Part shown: piece after piece, positions 57,544-64,000 of the stretch
How the letters are laid out: the number at the start of each line of letters is the position of its first letter
Position numbering within the stretch: position 1 is the first letter of the stretch
DNA from: Pseudomonadota bacterium
Lineage (GTDB): Bacteria; Desulfobacterota; Binatia; UBA9968
Reading direction: 5' to 3'
Assembly (NCBI GenBank): GCA_021324155.1
Contig: JAJPJQ010000036.1
Span: forward strand, 1-64,000
Length of the DNA stretch: 64,000 nucleotides
Notes under the pieces: model-generated
Told to the model about the DNA's origin: nothing
What the model saw: the letters and a program-made list of their open reading frames with translations, nothing else
Databases searched by the model: none
Position numbers and translations under genes: made by a program

Positions 57544-57879
57544 TTATTTCACCGTAATCTCGCCGCGCATGTGTTGATGGCGGTCGCAGAAAAATGTGTA
57601 CGTGCCCGGCTGTGAAAACGTGAAGCTGAACTTCGCGCCCTTGCCCGACAGAGACGCGTCAAAGCGCCCGTCCTTGTTGTCGGGCGCGCCGGACGTCACG
57701 GTGTGACGGACGTCGTCCTGGCTGATCCAGGTAACCGTCGCGCCCGCCTTCACTTCGACCTGCTTGGGCTGGAATTGAAAAGTCTGGATGTTGATTGTTG
57801 CGCCGCTTTCCGCGCCGAGCTGCGGCGCCAATGCAAGCAGCAGAACCGCCGCCGAACCGATAGTGTTGCCGAATCGCAT
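57544..57879 (-). CDS. cupredoxin (plastocyanin-like)
   Basis: A 111-residue exported blue-copper protein. Signal peptide about residues 1-23 (LLALAPQLGAES). Type 1 copper ligands: His in DDVRHTV, then Cys, His and Met in FFCDRHQHM. It is likely a periplasmic electron carrier or copper-binding protein. It heads the minus-strand cluster and faces the sigma factor gene across 224 nt. ATG 57879 was chosen for the signal peptide. Confidence 0.9.
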   Translation of the reverse strand: MRFGNTIGSAAVLLLALAPQLGAESGATINIQTFQFQPKQVEVKAGATVTWISQDDVRHTVTSGAPDNKDGRFDASLSGKGAKFSFTFSQPGTYTFFCDRHQHMRGEITVK

Positions 57880-57962
57880 CGTCTCGTCCCCTTTGTCACG
57901 GTCTACGAATCGGTCTTGCGCTTCGGATTGGCGCATAACAGCAAGGAAATTTTATCGCGCGG

Positions 57963-57984
57963 CGGAAATCCGTTTTGGTTTCCG
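57963..57984. promoter_or_regulatory. inverted repeat in the sigma factor-cupredoxin spacer
   Basis: CGGAAA (57963-57968) and TTTCCG (57979-57984) form a perfect 6-bp dyad around 10 nt. It lies between the divergent cupredoxin and ECF sigma genes and could be an operator. The remaining spacer has no gene I can recognise. Confidence 0.35.
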
Positions 57985-58103
57985 GATCGTATGACTTAAG
58001 GGTGGTATTCTACATACGCCGCTCGCGTTAGAGTTTCACCGCCGATGACTTATTACAGACACTCCGGTGGCAGTCGCTGCGCCTTCGTGATAGGTGGAGG
58101 CGC

Positions 58104-58667
58104 ATGAGCGCATTGGCCGCCGATGAAGCTAGAGAACTCATCCGGCAACTCGCCGGCGGCGACCGCGGCGCTTTCGGCCGTTTTTACGATGCGTATGCGC
58201 CGCTCGTATTTACCTTCGCGCTGCGCATGCTGCGCGAGCGCGCCGCGGCCGAAGATCTGCTTCAGGAGGTTTTTTTACAGGCGTGGCGCGACGCGCCGAG
58301 CTACAGCCCGGAACGCGGCACTCCGGAGGCATGGCTCGTCATGATGACCCGCAGCCGTGCAATCGACAAGCTGCGCTCCATACGTAGAAGATGGAAGAGC
58401 TTCGTGTCGATGGAGCGCCAGTCGGGGCAGTCTTACGACGCGCCAGTCGAGAGCGGCGCGGCGGCGTCCGAGGCGCGGATCATGGTCAATAGCGCGCTGG
58501 CGCGGCTGCCGGACAATCAGCGGCAAGTGCTCGAGATGGCGTACTTCGACGGCATGAGCCAGACGGAGATCGCGGCGCGCACGAACGAGCCGCTCGGCAC
58601 GGTGAAGACGCGCATGCGCGCGGCGCTCCACCGCCTGCGCGAGCTCGTGGGCAAAGAGACGATTTGA
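58104..58667 (+). CDS. ECF-type RNA polymerase sigma factor
   Basis: A 187-residue sigma-70 family ECF factor. Region 2: GAFGRFYDAYAPLVFTFALR and AAAEDLLQEVFLQAWRDA; region 4: LPDNQRQVLEMAYFDGMSQTEIA with the helix-turn-helix GTVKTRMRAALHRLRE. GGTGGAGG precedes ATG 58104. The adjacent anti-sigma gene follows after 7 nt. Likely targets are its own promoter and the divergent cupredoxin cluster, by position only. Confidence 0.93.
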   Translation: MSALAADEARELIRQLAGGDRGAFGRFYDAYAPLVFTFALRMLRERAAAEDLLQEVFLQAWRDAPSYSPERGTPEAWLVMMTRSRAIDKLRSIRRRWKSFVSMERQSGQSYDAPVESGAAASEARIMVNSALARLPDNQRQVLEMAYFDGMSQTEIAARTNEPLGTVKTRMRAALHRLRELVGKETI

Positions 58668-58674
58668 AGCTTTT

Positions 58675-59433
58675 ATGAACCACGAAGAATGGCTTGAACG
58701 CGCGGAAATCTACGCGCTCGGAGCGCTCGACGGCGAGGAGCTGCAGCAATTCGAGGCGCACGTCGCGTCGGGATGCGCGGAGTGCGAGGGAATCCTACGC
58801 AACAGCCGCGAGGCGCTCGCGCAAGCCGCTGCGTCGCTCGCGCCGGCCAAGCCGCCGCCGCACGTCAAGACCGAGCTTATGCGGCACATCGGCGCACAGA
58901 CCGACGCGCCGGTCCGCGAGCGGCCGCGCTTTCGCTGGTCGTGGCCGGTCGGTATCGGCGCGCTCGCCGCAGCGGGCCTCGTGCTCGTTTTGTCGTGGCA
59001 GCTGATCGATACGCGTAAAAAACTCGAGGATGCGCAAAGCAGACTCGGCGTCGTCGAATCCGAGAAGGCGCAGACCAAAGAGGTGATGGATTTCCTTTCG
59101 AATCCCCAGGTCCGCGTCGTCAATCTGACCGGTGTGCCGCCGACCTCGGGGGGCAAGGCGCAGCTTTTGTGGGACCCCATCGCGCGCAAGGGCATTCTGC
59201 TGACCATCGGCCTCCCGCAAACGCCCGCAGAAAAAGCCTACGAGCTCTGGGGGCTCGCCGGGTCCGAGGCCGTTCCGGCCGGCGTTTTTACGGTAAACGA
59301 GCAAGGCCGCGTCGTCTTCCGTCTGCCGAAACTGCCGGAATCGCAGCCTTTCGAAAAATTCGCCGTGACGCTGGAGCCGACGGGCGGCGTGCCCAAAGCA
59401 ACGGGGCCGGTCGTGCTCATCGGCAGCATGTAG
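58675..59433 (+). CDS. RskA-type anti-sigma factor
   Basis: A 252-residue membrane anti-sigma factor. The cytosolic N-domain has [19 protein letters not shown] and a zinc-like H-x4-C-x2-C (HVASGCAEC), one residue longer than the common spacing. A membrane helix is at about 84-105 ([19 protein letters not shown]). The periplasmic RskA domain contains [20 protein letters not shown] and AYELWGL. It presumably holds the sigma factor until an envelope signal triggers proteolysis, as known for RskA. Confidence 0.9.
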   Translation: MNHEEWLERAEIYALGALDGEELQQFEAHVASGCAECEGILRNSREALAQAAASLAPAKPPPHVKTELMRHIGAQTDAPVRERPRFRWSWPVGIGALAAAGLVLVLSWQLIDTRKKLEDAQSRLGVVESEKAQTKEVMDFLSNPQVRVVNLTGVPPTSGGKAQLLWDPIARKGILLTIGLPQTPAEKAYELWGLAGSEAVPAGVFTVNEQGRVVFRLPKLPESQPFEKFAVTLEPTGGVPKATGPVVLIGSM

Positions 59434-59439
59434 CGGCGC

Positions 59440-60237
59440 ATGCGAAAAATTCCCACAGCGCTCACGATCGCCGGCTCGGATTCCGGCGCCGGCGCGGGCA
59501 TCCAAGCGGATTTGAAGACGTTCGCGGCGAACGGCGTCTACGGGACCAGCGCGATCGCCGCGATCACGGCGCAGAATACCAAAGCCGTGCGGAAGATATT
59601 GCAGCTGCCGCCGGCGATCGTCGCCGCGCAGATCGACGCCGTCGTCGAAGACATCGGCGCCGATGCGGTAAAGACCGGCATGCTGCTCGATGCGGCGATC
59701 GTGAAAATCGTCGCGGCGAGAATTCACGCCCGGCGACTGCGCAACCTCGTCGTCGATCCGGTGATGGTCGCGAAATCCGGCGACCTCCTGCTGCGCAAGG
59801 ATGCGATGGCGGCACTGAAGAAGAAGCTGATTCCGCTCGCGACGGTCGTCACACCGAACATCCCCGAGGCGGAAGAATTGACGGGAATCTCTCTGAAGCG
59901 GCCGGAGGATTTCAAAGAAGCGGCGCGACGAATTGTCGCGCTAGGCGCGAAAACGGTCGTGATCAAAGGCGGCCACCGCAAGGGACCGGCGACGGATCTG
60001 TTTTACGACGGAAAAAATTTTCGCGAGTTCAGCGCGCCCCGCTTCCGCACGCGCAACACGCACGGCACCGGCTGCACCTTCGCCGCGGCGATCGCGGCGC
60101 ATTTAGCGAAAGGAGCGACGCCCGCGGAGGCGGTGCGGCGCGCGAAGCGCTACCTCACGCGCGCGATCGAAAAAAGCTATTCGATCGGCGCCGGCCACGG
60201 CCCGGTGAATCATTTTTACGGTTTGAAGACCCGCTGA
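59440..60237 (+). CDS. thiD: hydroxymethylpyrimidine/phosphomethylpyrimidine kinase
   Basis: A 265-residue ribokinase-fold kinase of thiamine synthesis. [20 protein letters not shown] opens it; [13 protein letters not shown] and the catalytic Asp in [14 protein letters not shown] are present. It phosphorylates HMP to HMP-PP. It starts 6 nt after the anti-sigma gene, but a functional link is not suggested. No TPP riboswitch is recognisable before it. Confidence 0.95.
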   Translation: MRKIPTALTIAGSDSGAGAGIQADLKTFAANGVYGTSAIAAITAQNTKAVRKILQLPPAIVAAQIDAVVEDIGADAVKTGMLLDAAIVKIVAARIHARRLRNLVVDPVMVAKSGDLLLRKDAMAALKKKLIPLATVVTPNIPEAEELTGISLKRPEDFKEAARRIVALGAKTVVIKGGHRKGPATDLFYDGKNFREFSAPRFRTRNTHGTGCTFAAAIAAHLAKGATPAEAVRRAKRYLTRAIEKSYSIGAGHGPVNHFYGLKTR

Positions 60238-61200
60238 CTAGACCGTCAGCACCTCGGGAAAGAACAGACTCTCCAGCGCCGGCTTCTTGTCCGAAATCCC
60301 CTGCTGAATTTGATACGTGAAGAGCGTCTCCAGCGATTTGCGCGCGGGGCCGCGGTTGAGGCTGTATTCGAAAGGGCCGCCCATGACTTTGCGCTCCCAC
60401 GCCGCTTCCTCTTTTTGCTTGTCGCCGCGGTAGCGGTCGGCGGCGGCTTCGGCGCGCTTGAAGGCGTCGAGGATGTCTTCGACCACTCCCGGATGGCGCG
60501 CGGCGACTTCTTCTTTCAACACGAACAAATGGTTGATCGGGAAGACGGCGTTGCGGCGGAAGAAATCCTCCTCAGCGCGGCGGTGGTCGGGAAACATGCG
60601 GCGGAGCTTCGGGTTTGTCGCAAGTGTGTCGTAGGGCTCGAGTGCCGCGTCGATCTCGCCGCGCTCGACCAATTCTACGGCGTGCTCGCGCGTGTGCGGC
60701 TCGGAGACGAGGCGCACGCGGATCTCCGGCGGCGGCGGCCGCAGCGATTCCTCAGCGATATCCGGCTCGGCGACGATCCATTCGACGCTCGCCGGCTTGA
60801 CGCCGTACTCGTTTTGCAAAATGCCCTTGAGCCATACCGGCGTGGTCGCGTTATACCGATGGACGGTGATCTTCTTGCCGGAAAGCTCGGAGGGATCTTT
60901 CAGCGGCGAGGCGGCGGAGAAATACATGCAGCGGTGGCGGAATTTCCGCGAGAGAAAAACCGGCAGCGCGCGCAGCTTCATGCCGCGCTGGCGCGCGAGA
61001 ATAAACGACGAGATCGAAAGCTCGCCGCCGTCGAACTCGCCGGCGATGATCTTCCGATGGCGCGCGCCGACGTTGTCCAAGCCCTCGGCGAACTGCGACT
61101 CGAGCTTGAGCTCCGCGTTTTTCACGCCGACCGAGCCGTCGAACAGCGCCTTGGTGTTGGCCGCCGGATTGAACGCGAGATGTAGGGTGAATGCCGCCAT
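60238..61200 (-). CDS. solute-binding-like protein (4,5-dihydroxyphthalate decarboxylase-like)
   Basis: A 320-residue protein of the periplasmic-binding-protein fold without a visible signal peptide, which fits the branch annotated 4,5-dihydroxyphthalate decarboxylase. Blocks: GARHRKIIAGEFDGGELSIS, LSGKKITVHRYNATTPVWLK, and INHLFVLKEEVAARHP. The function of most members is unproved. It directly abuts thiD (convergent) and is 11 nt after pyrF, so pyrF and this gene may be co-transcribed. Confidence 0.8.
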   Translation of the reverse strand: MAAFTLHLAFNPAANTKALFDGSVGVKNAELKLESQFAEGLDNVGARHRKIIAGEFDGGELSISSFILARQRGMKLRALPVFLSRKFRHRCMYFSAASPLKDPSELSGKKITVHRYNATTPVWLKGILQNEYGVKPASVEWIVAEPDIAEESLRPPPPEIRVRLVSEPHTREHAVELVERGEIDAALEPYDTLATNPKLRRMFPDHRRAEEDFFRRNAVFPINHLFVLKEEVAARHPGVVEDILDAFKRAEAAADRYRGDKQKEEAAWERKVMGGPFEYSLNRGPARKSLETLFTYQIQQGISDKKPALESLFFPEVLTV

Positions 61201-61211
61201 AAAAATGCCCC

Positions 61212-61979
61212 TTAAACGATGATTTTCGCGCCGCTGTGCTCCATCTCGTCGATGATCTCGCGCGCCGCGCGCGCGGGCTCTTTCGCCTCCATGATCGGCC
61301 GGCCGACGACGATGTAGTCGACGCCGGCACGCACCGCCTCGGCCGGCGTCATCACGCGCTTCTGATCGTCATGGCTCGTCTTTTCCGGCCGGATGCCCGG
61401 CGTGACGATCATGAAGCCGCGCCCGCAGGTGGCACGAATCTCCGCGACTTCATGCGGCGCCGCAACGACGCCGTCCATCCCGGCATCCTGGCTCAGGCGC
61501 GCGAGCCGCACGACCTGATCGCCGACCTCGCCGGTGATGCCGAGATGCTTCAAGTCGGTTTCGTTCAAGCTCGTAAGAACCGTAACGGCGAGCAGAATCG
61601 GCCGCCGGAGCGATTCCTGGCGGCAGACCCGGTTCACTTCGCGCACCGTGAGCCGCATCATCTCGAGACTTCCCGAAGCGTGCACGTTGAACATCTTGAC
61701 GCCGAGCCGGGTCGCGGCGATCGCCGCTTTCGCGACGGTCGTCGGAATGTCGTGGAATTTGAGATCGAGAAAGACCTCGCCGCCGAGATCGTGGATGAGC
61801 GTCACCGCCTGGGGTCCGGCGTGCGTGAAGAGCTGCTTCCCGACCTTGAACATGCCTACCTGACCCGCGAGCAACTTGATCGCCGCTTTAGCCGCGGCGA
61901 GGTCGTCGACGTCGAGGGCGACGATCAGCCGCTCGCGCATCGAGAGCGGCGGACGGACCAGCTGGAGATTCGAGGCCAT
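61212..61979 (-). CDS. pyrF: orotidine 5'-phosphate decarboxylase
   Basis: A 255-residue OMP decarboxylase, last step of UMP synthesis. Motifs: RLIVALDVDDLAAAKAAI, the catalytic block LDLKFHDIPTTVAKA (Asp-Lys-Asp), and TPGIRPEK. ATG 61979 with GAGG upstream is used; Met at 61940 would give a shorter normal family start. It lies 7 nt after proS on the same strand. Confidence 0.95.
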   Translation of the reverse strand: MASNLQLVRPPLSMRERLIVALDVDDLAAAKAAIKLLAGQVGMFKVGKQLFTHAGPQAVTLIHDLGGEVFLDLKFHDIPTTVAKAAIAATRLGVKMFNVHASGSLEMMRLTVREVNRVCRQESLRRPILLAVTVLTSLNETDLKHLGITGEVGDQVVRLARLSQDAGMDGVVAAPHEVAEIRATCGRGFMIVTPGIRPEKTSHDDQKRVMTPAEAVRAGVDYIVVGRPIMEAKEPARAAREIIDEMEHSGAKIIV

Positions 61980-61986
61980 GACAACC

Positions 61987-63717
61987 TCACGCGGCAGCGA
62001 TCAGCGCGCCGGCGACGGCATCCCGTATTCTGTCAGCCGCCTGGTCGACGGGAATCTCTTCGACCGAACCGTCCCGGCGGCGTCGCACCTCGACGCAGCC
62101 CTTGTCGAGCCCCTTGGCGCCGATCGTGATGCGCAGCGGAACGCCGATCAGATCGGCGTCCTTGAATTTGACGCCCGGCCGCTCGTCGCGGTCGTCGAGC
62201 AGCACATCGACCTTGCGCGCGCGCAGCTCTTCGTACAGGCGATCGGCGGCGGCGCGGATTCTTTCGTCGAGATAGTTGATGGGCAATAGTATCACCTCGA
62301 AGGGCGCGATCGCGAACGGCCAGATGATGCCGTTCGCGTCGTGATTCTGCTCGATCGCCGCGGCGAGGAGCCGCGAGACGCCGATGCCGTAGCAACCCAT
62401 TTCGATCGGCTGCTCGCGCCCTTCCGGATCGAGATAAGTAGCGCCCATCTTGGCGCTGTATTTGGTTCCGAGATAGAACACCTGCCCGACTTCGATGCCG
62501 CGATGAATCTCCAGCTTGCCTGCTTCGCAGCGCGGGCAGGCGTCGCCGGCAACCGCCGCGCGCAGATCGGCGAATGCCGCGGGCGTGAAGTCGCGCTCCT
62601 GATCGACGTCGACGAAGTGCGCGTCCGTCTCGTTCGCGCCCGTGACGGCGCCGCGCACGCCCTGGATCGCATGATCGGCGATCGTGCGCAGCTTGAGCCC
62701 GATCGGCCCCAAAAAGCCGGTCGGCACCCGAGTCGCTTTTTCCACTTCGGCCTCGCTCGCGAGCGCGACCTCGTCGGCATGGAGCGCGTCTTTCATCTTG
62801 ACTTCATTGATCTCATGATCGCCCCGGACCAAAACCGCCACGAGCTCGCCGTCGGCCTTGTAGACCATCGTCTTGATGAAGCGCTCCGGCGGCAGCGACA
62901 AAAACTCCGCGACTTCCGCTACGGTCTTTTTCCCAGGCGTCGCGACTTTTTTGTGTGCGGCGGTCGTTTCCTTGACGTCGCGGCCGGAGTGCGGCCGCAC
63001 TTTGACCTCGGCCTTTTGGATGTTCGCCGCGTAATCGCAATGATCGCAGCTCGCGATCGCGTCCTCGCCGGATTCCGCCAGGACCTGGAACTCATGTGAC
63101 AGGCTGCCGCCGATCGCGCCTGTATCGGCCTCGACCGGACGGAACTTAAGCCCCATGCGCGTGAAGATGCGCCGGTAGGTGTCGAACATATTGTGGTATT
63201 CGCGCCGGCAGTCCTCCACGGTCGTGTGAAAACTGTAGGCGTCTTTCATGATGAACTCGCGCCCGCGCATAAGCCCGAAGCGCGGACGCACCTCGTCGCG
63301 AAATTTGGTCTGGATCTGGTACAGGTTGAAGGGCAGCTCGCGGTAGGAGCGCACGGCGCGGCGGACGAGATCGGTGATGACCTCTTCGTGCGTCGGTCCG
63401 AGACAGAAGTCACGCTCGTGGCGGTCCTTGAACCGCAGCAGCTCCTTGCCGTAGACGTCCCAGCGGCCGCTCTCCTGCCACAGCTCGGCGGGCGAGGCGA
63501 TCGGCAACAGCAGCTCCTGCGCGCCGGCGCGGTCCATCTCCTCGCGCACGATGGTCTCGATTTTTTTCAGCGATCTCAGCGCGAGCGGGAGGTAGTCGTA
63601 AATGCCGCGGGTCAGCTGGCGGATCATGCCGGCGCGGACGAGGAGCTTGTGGCTCACGACCTCGGCGTCGGCGGGGTCCTCCTTGAGCGTAGGGATAAGG
63701 GTTCGGCTCCAGCGCAC
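61987..63717 (-). CDS. proS: prolyl-tRNA synthetase
   Basis: A 576-residue bacterial-type ProRS. GTG start gives MRWSRTLIPTLKEDPADAEV. Class II motifs: LGPTHEEVITDLVRR (motif 2 region), FRDEVRPRFGLMRGREFIMKDAYSFH, and motif 3 MGCYGIGVSRLLAAAIEQ. The INS editing domain lies between residues about 235 and 400. It charges tRNA-Pro and edits Ala. Located between ispG and pyrF, as commonly seen for ispG-proS. Confidence 0.97.
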   Translation of the reverse strand: MRWSRTLIPTLKEDPADAEVVSHKLLVRAGMIRQLTRGIYDYLPLALRSLKKIETIVREEMDRAGAQELLLPIASPAELWQESGRWDVYGKELLRFKDRHERDFCLGPTHEEVITDLVRRAVRSYRELPFNLYQIQTKFRDEVRPRFGLMRGREFIMKDAYSFHTTVEDCRREYHNMFDTYRRIFTRMGLKFRPVEADTGAIGGSLSHEFQVLAESGEDAIASCDHCDYAANIQKAEVKVRPHSGRDVKETTAAHKKVATPGKKTVAEVAEFLSLPPERFIKTMVYKADGELVAVLVRGDHEINEVKMKDALHADEVALASEAEVEKATRVPTGFLGPIGLKLRTIADHAIQGVRGAVTGANETDAHFVDVDQERDFTPAAFADLRAAVAGDACPRCEAGKLEIHRGIEVGQVFYLGTKYSAKMGATYLDPEGREQPIEMGCYGIGVSRLLAAAIEQNHDANGIIWPFAIAPFEVILLPINYLDERIRAAADRLYEELRARKVDVLLDDRDERPGVKFKDADLIGVPLRITIGAKGLDKGCVEVRRRRDGSVEEIPVDQAADRIRDAVAGALIAAA

Positions 63718-63739
63718 GGTGAGTTTCAGGCGGACGGGA

Positions 63740-64000
63740 TCAATCGGGAGAAGCCGCCGTCGTCGCCTCCTTCTCAGCCACGAGCTTCTCGACCTCTTCC
63801 ATCAGCGCATCGACGATCTGAACCTCGGGAACTTTGCGGATGACTTCACCCTTTTTGAAGATGAGGCCGATGCCCTTGCCGCCGGCGACTCCCAGCTCGG
63901 CGGCGCGCGCCTCGCCGGGGCCGTTCACTTCGCAACCCATGACTGCGATGTGAATGTCTTTGTTCGCGTAAGGCGCCATGCGCTCTTCGACTTTCTTCGC
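63740..64000 (-). CDS. ispG: 4-hydroxy-3-methylbut-2-enyl diphosphate synthase, 3' end (partial)
   Basis: The last 86 residues of IspG/GcpE; the gene continues beyond the window. IAVMGCEVNGPGEARAAELG contains one of the [4Fe-4S] Cys ligands and the family signature; GGKGIGLIFKKGEVIRKVPE follows. It makes HMBPP in the MEP isoprenoid pathway. It ends 22 nt before the GTG of proS. Confidence 0.93.
   Translation of the reverse strand, partial: AKKVEERMAPYANKDIHIAVMGCEVNGPGEARAAELGVAGGKGIGLIFKKGEVIRKVPEVQIVDALMEEVEKLVAEKEATTAASPD

Noticed and set aside
59434-59440. A TPP riboswitch before thiD
   Set aside because: There is no room: thiD starts 6 nt after the anti-sigma gene, and the preceding region is coding.

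Overview
This window looks like part of the chromosome of an uncultured, high-GC Gram-negative bacterium. Genes are packed with short spacers or 1-8 nt stop/start overlaps. There is a periplasm (Sec, Tat and lipobox signals), a homodimeric AceE-type pyruvate dehydrogenase, a double-length UvrA, several solitary ABC-type solute-binding proteins, NIPSNAP proteins and many aldo/keto reductases. That mix is familiar from soil and groundwater lineages around the former Deltaproteobacteria (Binatota, Rokubacteria/Methylomirabilota, Tectomicrobia). The placement is inference from gene content. I see no rRNA, tRNA, CRISPR array, transposase or phage gene, and no gene-free gap above 300 bases.

Layout. 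1-5.2 kb: DUF58 and two von Willebrand factor A membrane proteins (BatA/CoxE-like envelope operon). 5.3-10.5 kb: M23 peptidase, then pgpA-cinA-thpR-recA-recX. 10.5-16.2 kb: alaS, yjbQ-like, phoH, ybeY and prfB with its programmed frameshift. 16.2-20.7 kb: an MFS carrier, a PH-domain protein and two aldo/keto reductases around a NodB-like deacetylase. 20.7-25.1 kb: a heme-motif nucleotide cyclase, a double NIPSNAP protein, an NMT1-type binding protein and pyrD. 25.1-28.6 kb: two tandem exported PQQ-type sugar dehydrogenase paralogues. 28.7-31.6 kb: a PTPS-family enzyme, an NCS2-like permease and a lipoate ligase-like protein. 31.7-38.8 kb: pyruvate dehydrogenase E1-E2-E3 with lipB and lipA, so the complex and the lipoylation of its E2 are encoded together. 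38.8-45.9 kb: an accessory stretch with a decayed NTF2-like gene, a two-subunit TPP decarboxylase, two reductases with export signals, an NTT-like carrier and an exported molybdopterin oxidase subunit. 46-53 kb: VOC protein, queE, a small orphan and the 1887-residue UvrA. 53-55.8 kb: TfoX-like, GST, MOSC, PEP-mutase family and SnoaL-like proteins. 55.8-59.4 kb: an envelope cluster (lipoprotein truncated hemoglobin, DUF420-like membrane protein, helical lipoprotein, cupredoxin) divergent from an ECF sigma factor/RskA-type anti-sigma pair. 59.4-64 kb: thiD, a binding-protein-like gene, pyrF, proS and the 3' end of ispG.

The region I would examine first is 55.8-59.4 kb, where copper, heme and stress-signalling proteins lie together. 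Next are the exported nicotinamide-type reductases at 40.6-42.2 kb, the PTPS protein whose catalytic cysteine is replaced (28.7 kb), and the cyclase with a periplasmic CxxCH and a guanylate-cyclase-like specificity residue (20.7 kb). Small interspersed repeats sit at several gene ends (10.0, 19.7, 29.3 and 37.2 kb) and alter predicted termini.
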